DNA from: Chaetorhynchus papuensis
Lineage: Eukaryota > Chordata > Aves > Passeriformes > Rhipiduridae
Direction: 5' to 3'
Assembly (NCBI GenBank): GCA_013396525.1
Contig: VWYX01000354.1
Coordinates: 724,157 to 788,156 of the forward strand
Length of the DNA: 64,000 bases
Shown: positions 13,533 to 25,361 of the stretch, piece by piece
Layout of the letters: each line of letters starts with the position of its first letter
How positions within the stretch are numbered: position 1 is the first letter of the stretch
Position numbers and translations under genes: made by a program
The notes under the pieces: generated by a model
The model's input: only the letters and a program-made list of their open reading frames with translations
Databases searched by the model: none
Told to the model about the DNA's origin: nothing

Positions 13533-14604
13533 AGAGAAAGGGTAAACCTTTACAGGTGCTGCCACCTTCTTCTGCTGTTACCTCTGGAGCTGAGTCAGGT
13601 GATCTGGAATTACACAAATTTAGCTTTAGACATGTTCTAGATCTTTGTCTTCTGTTCTCCCCAGGTTAATACACTCAGTCCTCCTTCTGTCTGATTTTTA
13701 TTTGGTTCCTTGATTGAGTTGTTCTTTTAATTCCTGGCTACATAGTGTTCAGTTTCAGGAGGAGTCTGAAGACCAAGAGCATGGTGTTCTCCAGGATGCT
13801 GCATGGTACAGTCCTCAGTTTCCACTGCTGCAGAGAAGGGCCAGATTCTCATTTCCTTCTGGCTGAAAGCTATAAACACTGGACTCTAGAGCCAAAGCAG
13901 GGAAGAACTAGAAACATGGCTATGATATTGGATAAAATCAGTCAGCACCTCTCTAATTGTCTCCACTTCCCCAGGAGAGTTGCACTGATTGGGTGCATTG
14001 CTATTGAAGCTGGAGTAGTGCACTAGGGACATGGACACCCATTTCACTGGAATGGGCAATTCAGGGATATATAAATAAGTAAAGTCCACAGAAACTTTTG
14101 AGCCAGATGTGAAACCTTCATGTGTGTAAGCACCTGCAGGGTTCAGCACTCCTGGAGTGCTGGCAGGCAGGGTTTTTCTCTGGGAGTTTTGTGTGTAAAA
14201 CCAAAGTCTCATTATGGGCAGATTCAGTCTCCCCCTGTGTCACTAATAGTTAATCCATCAGGAAATACAAACTTTCATTTTATTTTTCACTAGGGATTTG
14301 ATCATCAAAGCTTTGAGGAGCAAGTTACAAGGAGAGAATAGTTTCATAGTTGATTACATGTAGAATTTAAGCAGATCTGATGGATCAAGGAAAAGAAAGC
14401 TTACTCTGATACACGTCTTTTATTTTAAGGAAGTGCCTGAAGTTACTATTTTCTTTCTTCTGAATGACACACATGAATTGTTCCTAAGCAGTTATGCCAC
14501 AGTGCAAGTTTACATTGAAGATTTCTATTCCATTTCCTGACAACCTTCAGGTTATTTTGAGGTAAATATATTTACACTAACAAAAGTGGCCAACTGTAAA
14601 GAAT

Positions 14605-14695
14605 TTTTTAAATTTTCTAAATGAAAGAAAATAAATAAGTGTTTTAATTTTCTAAAAGAAAATATTTTTTTTTTTAATTTTCTAAATAAAAATGT
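14605..14695. repeat. Degenerate AT-rich tandem repeat (three units)
   Basis: The core AATTTTCTAAA starts at 14611, 14646 and 14676. Each copy is preceded by a T run and followed by a purine-rich A/G stretch, giving units of about 30-35 bp. It is low-complexity satellite-like sequence. Overlapping short minus-strand reading frames are meaningless. Confidence 0.6.
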
Positions 14696-14901
14696 TTTCA
14701 TAAATTGTGTGGTAAAAACAGCCATTTTTGCTAAGTTCTGAAGTTCTAGTTGTCTGGGATATTGGAGCCACAAATCCCATTCAGACCTCTTTTCTCTGGG
14801 TATCAGCTCAATCACTGATTGTATCTTGCTAGGCAAAGCTTGATGGTCTTTTTTTCTGTCTGCAAAATTGTAGTGGCTTGAGTTGTATCTTCTTTTTGTA
14901 G

Positions 14902-15049
14902 TATTTCTGAAGCGGAAACGAGAACAGATTTAAATAAAAGCAGGATTCGAAGAGAAATGGATGCGAACCACCAAAAAATGCTTGGAGCACAAAAAGAATG
15001 TATCTGGAAAGAGCTTTTTCCCCCAGAATATTTTACCGAGAGGCATTAA
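14902..15049 (+). other. Unidentified terminal-exon-like ORF in MPP7 intron 2
   Basis: Behind a good acceptor (pyrimidine-rich tract ending TTTTTGTAG at 14901) a frame stays open for 48 codons from 14903 to TAA at 15047-15049. The predicted peptide is hydrophilic and charged: it begins ISEAETRTDLNKSRIRREM and ends with WKELFPPEYFTERH. The stretch carries several CpGs, which are rare in the neighbourhood. Two AATAAA hexamers follow, at 15146-15151 and 15178-15183, so it has the layout of a last exon. Its frame needs a phase-2 upstream intron. The preceding MPP7 exon is phase 1, and splicing to it would reach a stop after about ten codons. I do not recognise the peptide. It could be a terminal exon of another transcript, a decayed exon or pseudogene, or chance; an open frame this long is not rare in AT-rich DNA. 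Confidence 0.35.
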
Positions 15050-15145
15050 AAAGATGAAAATGTAAATAATCAGAACCCAAAGGTGATGTATGTAATGTTG
15101 AAAGGGATATGTACTGCCTGAAAAGGTTGTGAAATTATGTTTACT

Positions 15146-15183
15146 AATAAATATTCTAAATTATGTTTTAAGGAGATAATAAA
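15146..15183 (+). terminator. Paired AATAAA polyadenylation hexamers
   Basis: AATAAA occurs at 15146-15151 and again at 15178-15183, about 100-130 nt after the stop codon of the unexplained intronic ORF. Such hexamers are common by chance in AT-rich introns. They matter only because of their position behind a candidate terminal exon. Confidence 0.3.
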
Positions 15184-16272
15184 CATAATAACAATAGGTA
15201 GCCTGTAATTTACAACAATGTTCTTTTACCAGTAGAATATGTTATAAATCTGTTCTTGTGCTGAACAGCAGCACTTACTCAGACTAAAAATAATAACAGG
15301 ACCGTGTATCTTGGATCCCAGGAGACTATTGGTGTTTTTGTAGACAGCAGACAGGAGAAAAAGGCATTTGTCCTTTTTACCCCAAGTAATCCCACTGGAA
15401 AATTAAACATGTGCTATGAATTGATATCAGCTCATGCCAGGTTACCTCCCTAAAGAGGACTGCTGCAAACACTGTTGCTACATTTTTTGGACAGCACTTT
15501 GATGGCCTGTATGCACGATGGATATTTTATGCTGTACGCTACTGTGGAACAGTGTGCTACTGTCTGCCCCTCAGAGACCGCTGCTGAGGTGTGCCACAAA
15601 TAACTGAGAACAGCAATTGCTTTAACCCTAGAGAGAATCTCAAATACCTGCAAATTAAAAATGTTACTGAAATATTTCTGGGTGCATGTGTGTCTGGGAA
15701 AACTGTGTTGGTTTTGTTTTTAAAAGTTTAATCTTGCAAAACAGAGAAGTTGCTTTTGTATTGCTGTGGATCCTTGCTGAACACAGGATTGAAAAAAGTA
15801 TTAAGCAATATATTAGCAAGAAATATTTAGAGAAACCACGAACCTTTTTTTAATGGACCACCCTATCCAGTTTCTGTTCTTTTAAGGAAGTTTTTCCTAT
15901 TCATGACTCATTTCACTCTTTGGCTAACATCAAGGGAAATGGAATAACGATTAAGCAAAGGAATGTATGTTTTTTTCTGGGTTTGTCCTTTTTTCAAAAC
16001 CTTTATGAATTTCTGCATAACCTTGTGTAAATATATATGGATGTAGAAGCTTGACAACTGTGACAAGGTAAAAAGTACACTGCTAATACTTGTTTCTTAG
16101 TAATTTTTTCTAAATGTTCCCTTTGGTTCTACAAGTTAATGTTGTGCTGGATACTCCAGACTCCCTCTTCAGTTAAAATGACATGCTCCAGGCAGCCAAT
16201 TACACAGAACTGTTAAGTGAAATTAATGAGATCACCCTAGATTACACTTTGTGTTTTATTTTCATTTTATAG

Positions 16273-16391
16273 GTCTTTACGAGCTGCTGGCTGCATTGCC
16301 AGCCCAGCTGCAGCCACATGTGGACAGCCAGGAAGACCTGACCTTCCTCTGGGATATGTTTGGTGAAAAAAGCCTTCATTCACTGGTGAAG
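16273..16391 (+). CDS. MPP7: MPP7 second coding exon (residues 13-52, L27-N)
   Basis: This 119-nt exon lies between acceptor TTTTATAG and donor GTAAAC. With the G carried from the previous exon it encodes 40 residues starting GLYELLAALPAQLQPH and including LTFLWDMFGEKSLHSLVK. These are helices of the first L27 domain, with the alternating leucines and the conserved LWDMF segment that packs in L27 four-helix bundles. In MPP7 this domain pairs with the L27 of DLG1 (established). The exon ends in phase 0. No stop, frameshift or odd codon is seen. Confidence 0.96.
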
Positions 16392-16446
16392 GTAAACCAC
16401 ATTTAAGTCAGATTCTCTTTGAGAAGAGCATATGGAAAAATGTTTT

Positions 16447-16465
16447 GAGCGCCATCTAGTAAACC
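16447..16465 (-). promoter_or_regulatory. CTCF-like motif
   Basis: Read on the minus strand the site contains ACTAGATGGCGC, which fits the CTCF core (CCASYAGRKGGCGC type) except for its first two bases. It lies 55 nt after the donor of the L27-N exon. This is a motif match by eye only. Confidence 0.35.
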
Positions 16466-18240
16466 AGTGACCAAACTGTTGCTCAGTGAAAACAAAACAG
16501 CCTTGTTTTAAGTCTGTTTCTGTCAGGGTGGAAGTTGTTAAATAAGTTTTTACCAAAAATACATAGATGATTTCATTTAAGAGTGATGTTCTGGCCGTGT
16601 AATGTTAATGCAACAAACATATGTTGTTTGCCCTTGTTTAGGAAAAAAAGAGTACGAAATAGTAGCAGGAAATCTGACACTTCTTTATGGTCAACATTCA
16701 AGACCTGGAGTTTAGCTTAAATAAATAAATGTTCACAGCAAAAATTAGAAGGAATATATTTTCTGAGGTCAAGTATGGCAAGCGTTCAGTAGCCACATTA
16801 ATTTAAAATAATTTCCTTTAACAAAGTCAACTGAAATTCTAGTAAGCTGTTTCTTTTATTGGCGTGTCTCCATTTAATATTGTGTTTTGCTCATAAATAT
16901 GCTGGACTAAAGTACAGACTAAAATAAGTTGGACGAATAGTTGAGTAAAATATTATGCTACAAAAATGATCAGCAACAAGAAATCAAAGCATGCTGTCAG
17001 AGTACACAGAGCTACCTCAATAATCTTAAAATTGTGTTTAGCTGAAAAATGGGACCAATCAGCTGGTTAAAATTATTCCACTCCTACAAAATGGTAAATA
17101 TGTCTTCAGTCCCCAGTACAGACCTAATTCAAGCTGGAAAGAAATTCTGAGGTCTCAAATGAGTCAGTAGATGGTAGTAACCCATGCCATGATTATATCC
17201 AGACTTGTACAGAATTTGTTACCCGTGTCAATTAATGATCTAGAGGAAGCTTAAAATTGGGATTATTTCTAAGTAGGTTTGAAAGACTCACATTTTCCCA
17301 TTTCTTTCAGCTATTTTATTCTGGGAAAAGATGTAATAATGTTGATACTTGGTCTCAATATCTGAAAATTTACATATAAAAGTAAACATAAGTGCTCTCT
17401 GGCAGTTGATACACAAAAGCAACAAACAGTGGAACACTGCTTGGCTATACTTGCTTGCCTAAAGAATTTCATCAAAGTTTCTAAAGTGCCATAATTCCCA
17501 GACTCCTTGCGGCTTTGCTGCAGCTGTCTGTGCAGGTGGCTCAGAAGATCACTGTAAGAGGAATACCAGTCATCCTTCTGATGTAGGTTGACAGTGGTGT
17601 GCATCTAAGCAAAATGTTAGGTCAGTTGCTAAATTAGGTTTCTTTCTGGTTTGGGAATTAATGAAGGCTGGCTAGAAAATGAGTGTGGATCTGTGAAACA
17701 TTGACACTTCAACATTTGTTCTAATTTTTTATTAAGGCAAAACCTAAAGCTTTTTAAACTCCTACACTTACTGCCTTTTGCCCCTTATTCCAAAAGAAGA
17801 CAGCAGTTAACTGGTTTACTCACTTGGAGTATGCTCTCAGTTTGGAGCAGTTGGCTTTCATAGCGGCTCTCCTGGTTGCGTGCCCTGGTTACCATGTTGT
17901 TTGTTATTGCAGGGTGGATTGGACTTTCTGACTGTAACAGAAAAGAAAGTTGAGAAAGGGGATCAGGGAATAGTCACTCTATTGCAATTACAACGAGAAG
18001 GCACTGAAATATTCCAACCATCTTCATTTTTTATCTTGTGCTCTGTAGGTCCAAATATTAAACATACATGTAACTCTGACCCTGATGATGCTTCTTTTAA
18101 CGTCTTGTTAAGCCTCACACTATCTTAAAATAGATGTCATTCTTGAAATCTCGAAACTACATCTTTAGTGTTCACTAGCTGCCCTTCTTTAACACAATAT
18201 ATTAATTTCATTTGAGAGACAAAGTTTTTTAATTACAAGA

Positions 18241-18300
18241 ACTGAGATTATTAAGAGCATCTGGTCTGACCCAGTGCATGTCACAGGCTTTCAAACCTCA
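18241..18300 (-). mobile_element. Old CR1-like fragment
   Basis: The segment GCATCTGGTCTGACCCAGTG followed by a CACAGGC block resembles the reverse-complement 3' portion of an older archosaur/turtle CR1 subfamily. It is short and diverged, its boundaries are uncertain, and it could extend towards 18560. Confidence 0.45.
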
Positions 18301-19239
18301 ACTTTGATTTCTGTGGAGTTCTGGTATATAAAGTAGGGTACGAAGAGCTTTCAAAATGTTATCTAGTTCATATACCTGCCTCAAGATGGGCTTAACTTAT
18401 GTGAAACTCATGGTATTTGTTTGACCTTTAATGCATTTTTAAAAGGACTGTTCATTATCCTCTCAAGTTTCAGAGGAGACAGTCCCTAGCCTTTTTGGAA
18501 GAGACCTGTAAGAGCAGAAGAACGAACCCCATCTGCCACAGTTTTTCCCTGTTACAAGACTTCAGGAGTGCCAAATCTTTCTTTCTGAGTTCTGGTGTCT
18601 TATTTGAAAGGCTATTTTTCCTAGCAGTAACTTCTTAAAGTCAACTGTACTTGCAAAGACAAATGTTTTTAATTCTGTAGACAGAGAATGATGACACATA
18701 TTTTGTAATAAAAAAAGAAAAAGAAAGGAAAAAATGTGCACTAGCTTTGAGCCAAGGATGTTGTGATCCTGGTATGTGGCGGTGTAGGAAGAAAATGAGC
18801 ATGGGTATACTATACCCATATTAACACTGATATTTTTCTATTTTAACACATCGCTTAATAAAAATTTCTACACTGATCTTCTTACCTTACTGTTTAATAA
18901 TTTCAGATATTATAAAATAGCTTTTTTCCTTAGTTATAAAATGGATAAAATGCTCCAAAATTATTGAAAGACTTAAGTATAAAAGGAACTTTCTACTTTT
19001 TTTATTGCTATTCTAAGTTTTATGGGTATTTAATTACTATAGCTTTTTCTTTATGGTTGTATACTATAGCATATGGTTTGCTATTCTGGCTCTCTTAGTA
19101 TTGAAAAGAAAAAAAAGCAGAAGAAAAAAATAAAGCCCCAAACCTTGTCTTGGAGTTCTCTTCATTCAGTATTGTTGGACAGAAATCTCTTTGAGAACTT
19201 GGATCAGCCTGAGCTGTTCTAAGAAGTCAGAAATGGAAA

Positions 19240-19345
19240 AGTTGTATTAGATCATCCAGTCCATTCCCCTGCAAATACTGGATTGTTCCCTACAGTACAT
19301 TCCTATTGTAGTTAGTAAAACCAGCAAACACTGATGCAACTGTTC
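19240..19345 (-). mobile_element. Old CR1/L3-like fragment
   Basis: The stretch around 19250-19310 includes AGATCATCCAGTCCATTCCC and GGATTGTTCCCTACAGTACA. These blocks recall the reverse-complement 3' region of ancient CR1/L3 elements shared by sauropsids. No coding capacity remains. Confidence 0.5.
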
Positions 19346-22300
19346 TTGCTGTCCCTTTTCTTCACAAAGGAATCTGTTGATTAGATTTTAGTTTACAAAG
19401 TACAGAGAAGAGGGAACCCACAACTGTTGTTGACAGTTTGGAAGAGAAAACTGGTTCTGGATAGTGTTTAAGATTTGTTACTTCCTTGTTTTCTTACATG
19501 ACTCTCTCAAATTTTACCAAAAATCTTCAGCTATCTCATTCCTTTTTATATAGCAGAGATCCCATTAATTCTGTAGAGATTTATAGAATAGAAACATGAA
19601 GGGAAGAACCTTTAGGGTAATTATGAGCACTGACATAGCCGATACCTGAAATAGTACACATGCTCAGCTTGGATATTTTTTAGAAAGGATAAATAAAGAT
19701 CTGCTCTAACTACTCTTTTGGATTATTTTTAGAGGAGCTGCAAGAATTTCCATGTGCGTTTGCTTGCTGTTAGTGCACCAGACATGTTTTACTGTTTGTC
19801 TGTTTAGCTCCAGGATGAAGCTTCCACTCACACTGTTGCCTTACACATTTCTGGTTGTGGATGTAATGCTCAAGAGTTGAGTAAACTTTTCTGTTGCACA
19901 GCTACCAGAGTATTTCATAACCAGTTGCAGTTTGCTGGTTGTTTTTGGCCAACTCAGTACTGTACTTTCCATTATGAAAAAGAAGCCACAGCAAGTGGTG
20001 TTGCTCTTTCTCTTGATAGGAAGGAGTTTGTACATTCAAAAAGCTATGTGTTGCACTAGGAAAAAAAACTACTGCAAAGGTAAGGAATACTTGGTGAATC
20101 ATTTTATTTTAACTGCATAGTATTTTGGTAGCTGACCCTGCAAAACCTTAATTTATGATACTTTTCTTAGTTTCACCTGGGTATGATTTGTCTTGAAGTT
20201 CTAAGAACGTACATTTTCTATGTGCTAGAGATTGACCATGTAAATTGCAAAAACATACCAAAAATAAACTAGTCAAGTATATCCTGGTGAAATTTCTTTA
20301 GCATGTAAATTGAATTACATGATTACAGAGCCCAGATTTTACAGTCACTGTGGTGTAGAAGCACTGGAAATTTTCAGTGTGAATACTCAGACTTTTCAAT
20401 ATGTAAATGTAGATGGTTTCAGTATACTGTGGTTCCATTTTTGGCAATAAGAAAAATGAAGATAATAGTTACAAAAACTAAGTTGACTAGGCAAAGCAAA
20501 AGAGATTGATTTGACACATCCTCAGTGATAAAATCAACTACCTGCAGATGATGTACTAAATCTTCAGTCTGGACTGTACATGGGAAGAGATGTGCAGGTT
20601 ATTTTGGCATTTGTGAAAGCTTGTATGGTGCAGCTTTCCCATACCGTGTGATATGTCAGCTGTTCTGCAGCTAACATCCAGGTGTGTGCTGCCCAGATCA
20701 CGTGCATTCACCTCCTGTGTCATGCATCCAAATGGTGAATGCCCCTGCCTGAGCACAAGCTCAGGCATCCAAAGATTTGGATCTTCTTCCCATAAGAGTG
20801 TAGAGAAAATGGACTTCAGATTATATCAGCTGGATGTGACAGCTGATTGTTCTGAACGTATTGTTCTGTATTTTTGGTGGGGATGACCCATAAAGGGAGG
20901 GAATGACATCTCTGAGTGTGCCTGGAAAGCAGACAGTGGCTGAGGAGGATTTATCAGATAGTGTAAGACCTGAGCATGACACGTGATAAAAAATGAATGT
21001 TGGAGATCATACCGAGATAGAGCTGGCTTTCTGCATGGAAGGCTGATGAAAGAATATGTTGACTACTTCTGCCCTTCAGGTTTGAAACTGACATTGAAAT
21101 ACTTTTTGCTGGACATACAAAACTTAGTTACTTTCCCATTACTTTGTTCTTCATATATACTTTCTCTAGAACGAATATTTATAAAATCTTCATAATTTAT
21201 TGTTCAATTTGTCTACTTTCTGCATATCTCAACACTTTTTTTTTCTGTTAATCATGATATAGAAGAGGAAGAGAGCGGGGTGTGTTTGTGAGGGGATTTT
21301 GGTGGCTGATATATTTGCACCTGTTAAGGCAGTAGTGGGAGTGGTTTTTTCATTTCAGGGCAGACAAAACCAGTCACCTCAGAAGGAGCTCAGAGGAGCT
21401 CCACTACCCAAGAACAGCAAACCTGGAAAATGCCCTAGAAAAGAAAGTGTGACTGGGGTTTTGTACCTAACCTCAGTTGTCTAACAGACGTGAGAGGATT
21501 GTGGTTTTGAGGGAAAGCTCTGGAGAGTTGGAGAGATGTACGGACCACCTTAGAGTGGGTGGACTCATTGAAACTGATAGCTCAGTCACAAAAATGTTTC
21601 TCTGATATTTGAAGACCTTAAGGTTCTTTACTGCTAAGTTCTCAACCATATTTATTTTTTAAAAGCTGTGGCTCCCCAGTGAAGGGAATAGGCTGCAGGT
21701 CTCTAAATTCAGGTGGAGGTCTGAAGTGCTGTTTACCTTGGAGATAGGAAAAATGAAGGAAAAGGCAGTGTGAGTAAGGATTTACCACCTGGACATCTGG
21801 AGGAGGAAGTGTGAGTGTGGAGGAGGTGGTTGACAGCCAATAACAATTCATGGCCAATGAAAATTAATTGTTCTTCAGATTTTAGAGGAGACTTAAGCAA
21901 GGTTGCTTCGTACATTATAGTTTACATCTTTCAGTAAGAGAAAGCAAGCAAAGGCTCCTCACGGCAGAAGTAAAGTGATTGCTCTTGTAATGCTGACTGT
22001 CCAAACAGTGCACAGATGTGGTCTGTTGTGCTGGTGTGGAAACTTTTGCTATTTCTGGCAAGAGGAGAAGGAATTTACTATAGTTGAAGTCATTAATAAT
22101 GATGAATTAGATAATAGGTGGCAGTTATTTGTCATTCTTTAAATCCAGGTCATCAGAGATTGAGGAAATCTTGATTTTTGTAAGGATATCCTTGTTCTCT
22201 TGTTGAAACAAGTTTGGTCGAGTCTTGCCTTAATTCCTATTGGTAAATCGTGATACAGTTTTTAGCTCTAAAGAACTACTTATCAGTAGGTAGTGGGGAG

Positions 22301-22867
22301 TATGTGACGATTAGGATACTGAATCTGCCAAGATGTATTAAAGCTGCATGGAAGAAATCTAAGACTTTTCTTTTTCTCATTCTTTTTCTCATTTTCCGGA
22401 GAGGAAGGTTGATCTCTAGTTAATTTTTGAAGCTTCCTGCTTGGGTTTTATATACAGAATAAATATGAAGGAGTGCTAGAATTTCAGTACTCGTGTGATC
22501 CAAAGTATTTGTAGGTAAAGGTCTAATTTATATACCAAAATACAAACTTGCCACATGCTTTCTGCTTCCCTAAAGCTGAAAATTTTTGGGAAAATAATGC
22601 TCTATTAGAAAGCGTCTTGGTGACTGACAGTAGTTTGCATTCATATTTGGAGTAATTACCACTGAAGCAATGAGTCATTTTGCTTCCATCAAAATTATTT
22701 TATTTAAAAAAAGTGTAACACAAGGTGTTTTTCCTCATGAAATGCCACTTAAAGTGTTACTTCTGAAACCAAAGTGATTTTTTGAGACTTGCTCAATTGC
22801 CAATAACTGAAATCTGTAAGTAAAGAGATCACTCTTAGCTGGAGGCAGTCAGCTGCCTTTAAACTTA

Positions 22868-22976
22868 ATTTCCATGGGAACAGTGATCAGATTAATCAAA
22901 ATAAGGTAATTGAAGTTTTATAGAAAATAGTACAAGATCTTTACTTTATTCAGGCTGATACTGTTTCCATGAAAAC
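22868..22976. promoter_or_regulatory. Pair of RFX X-box-like motifs
   Basis: ATTTCCATGGGAAC (22868-22881) and GTTTCCATGAAAAC (22963-22976) each match 13 of the 14 positions of the symmetrical X-box consensus GTTNCCATGGNAAC, and their starts are 95 bp apart. A hairpin-like E-box repeat (AGGCAG-TCAG-CTGCCT, 22843-22858) lies just upstream. RFX binding is inferred; nothing in the sequence proves activity. Confidence 0.4.
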
Positions 22977-24210
22977 ACTAGGAAAAAAGGTAGGTAGCAG
23001 CCAGGCATTGAGCAAATGACTTTTTCTCTTGTTGAGATTCAGGTAGTTTCTGGTCACTCTGTGTGTGTTGAACCCTTTGACTCATTTCTGCTTTTATAGT
23101 ATACAAATGCAGTACATCAGATAATAACTGGGAAAAAAGAAGCGAAATAAAAATGGATTCCTTTTGAAATAATAGCTAAATCTCCCAACCTTCCATGTTT
23201 CTTCTCTGACTAAATACAAAGTTGTTTTTCCATGTGTGTTCACTCATACATACCTGTGCTTATTTTTGCCTTCAATAAAGTGAAAAAAATGTACCTCCAA
23301 TTTATTCAGGCATAGCTTTGGATGGCATAGCCTCGTTTGTAGAAGAATGCAAGTTAGGGCCAAGTGGATGGAATCATGCAGTTGTGAAATATGGATAAAA
23401 ATAAAACTATATAACTAACTAATATTTTTTATAACTAAAAATAATTTGTTATAATTGTAGCTAGTATATCGTTTACTAGGAAGCAGACAGCTGGTGGACA
23501 TAATCATTTTGTCCTTCTATTTGAAGTCTGTTGAATGGGTTCTCCTGTGGTAAATACTTCTTTTGTGAGGTTTTTTTCATATATTATTATTTTGTACTTT
23601 TTGGTAGAAGTTAAACTGAATATCTAGTGTTAACTTCTCTGTCAGGAGTTTACATATTTGGTGTCTCTAGAATCTTTCAGTTTCTACATCAGAGCTGCTA
23701 ATGTGTTTAGTAATAGACACTTGCAACTTTTCATCTGGATTTTTATGAGGAAGTCCTGTTCCTGTCATCAACTCCTCTATCAGCCCACTTTGTTAAAAAT
23801 AATAATAAAAATCCAAGGATCAGATCCCAAAAGGATCAAATTGTCTTGTTGACAGTTTAGTCTCATAAAAGCTGTAGAAATTAGGTTGATATCAGAAGTC
23901 TCTACAGGTGGGTGTACCAACAAACTTTTAAAATTAAAAATAAAGCAGATAAGCTTATTAAATCAAAGGTGTGAAGTGTTTGTCTTTGAGTATTACTTGA
24001 AACTTGTGAATAAATCAGTGCTTTGGAATGTGAAAAAATTTTGGTTTAGGTTAAAGTCCAGACAGAGGCTTTTTTTTGGATCAGTGGTAATTGATTTAAA
24101 GTTTCTGCTGGGAAACCTCCAAAGAGTAGCAGAAATCCAGCCAAAATGTACTGGACATAAAATACGAAAATCAATCCTTCTAAGATAAATAGTTTGTAAT
24201 TTCATTGTTA

Positions 24211-24250
24211 CCAAGGGGGCAGTGTACCAGCCTGGTGACCAAACTGGTAC
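24211..24250. promoter_or_regulatory. CTCF-core-like site and adjacent inverted repeat
   Basis: AAGGGGGCAGTG (24213-24224) matches the 3' half of a CTCF site well but the 5' half poorly. Next to it, GTACCAG (24224-24230) is repeated inverted as CTGGTAC (24244-24250) around a 13-nt spacer. Motif-level evidence only. Confidence 0.25.
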
Positions 24251-25361
24251 AGCAGTTCAAAGAGAACTTTTAGAACCAAAATCTATGCTCATACCCAGAT
24301 TTTTCTTGTCTTACGAAGCTTGTGCAGTATTTACTTAACCAAAGTGATACATTTTTTGTCTGTGATACTGAGACTAATGAAAGGTCTCATAAGCTACTCA
24401 GTAATAGTCTGATAAATCCAAGACATCCAAGGATAATGTAATTTTAAACTGTTTTTCTACCGTGTTCTTTTTCCTTGGACCAGAAGTTCTGTGGCAGAAC
24501 ATGTGAGGGAGTGTTTAAAACAATTTTTTTTTGTTACTGTCTTGGACTGTTTTCCTTTTAAGAACAGAAAGTCATAACTACCCAAACCAACCTCTGCAGT
24601 GTGAAAATATTTTAAGAGTTAAGAAGGATGGGATGTGATAGTTATAAAATCTTTCTGAAGCATGGAAACTGATACAATAAGATTTAATAAAAATCGTACT
24701 TTTAAGATTCGGCAAAAATGCCTGCCAGTGTTTCCTACTAGCAGGTTTTGTTACTGCTTATATTAACTTTCCTTCTTTTTTTTGGAAGTCTTGGTTGTAT
24801 CCTTTCTCCAGCTAATCCTCGTGAACTTCATTTGTAGTGTTCACTAATATTTGTTATGTTACAGACATATTCGCTGTCTTTCCTTGGTATGAAATACAGG
24901 TATGCAAGCATCTCATCTTTTCTTCTTCTGTTGTTCTGTGTTGTCCTAAGCACTTAAAAAAAGAACCAAACCAAAACCAACCTTCATTTTCAGTTCTCTC
25001 TATTATAATCCTTTTCCTCCTTTTTGAAGTATGGGAAGAAGAAAGCACCATAGTATGGTAGGTGTGCACTACTCCTTTAGATTTCCACATGGCACTGTTT
25101 GCATAGCAGTGTTCTCTTAACCACAGGTGCTTGTCTCTAATGTCCATTTCTGTGTTTCTTTGTAGAACCCAGTGCTCACTTTGCAGGTGTAGTGATGTCA
25201 GTGAAGTTAACTTCAAACATAAATTACATTGAGAGCTGCAACATGTAAGTGCTTAACACACCCGTACTCTCCACTTGGTGCTCAGTCACTGCAGAATAAC
25301 TAGTTGGGAACTGAAGAAATAAGATTTCAGAGCATGCAAAGAATAAGGCTTAGTTGTCTAT

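Larger units (their letters stand above)
2494..16272 (+). other. MPP7: MPP7 intron 2
   Basis: A 13.8-kb GT-AG intron in phase 1, with donor GTACGC and an acceptor ending TTTTATAG. It holds one antisense CR1 copy (8124-8520), a 13-bp perfect hairpin (6034-6065), a POU-like inverted repeat (10698-10724), a degenerate tandem repeat (14605-14695) and a terminal-exon-like ORF (14902-15049). Otherwise it is AT-rich DNA in which I see nothing definable. Short ATG frames, for example at 13745-14026, have no recognisable domain. Confidence 0.9.

Noticed and set aside
13745..14212. Overlapping 93- and 108-codon ORFs on opposite strands
   Set aside because: No domain, no splice context or poly(A) signal that fits, and the two frames exclude each other. 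Likely chance open frames in a slightly GC-richer stretch.
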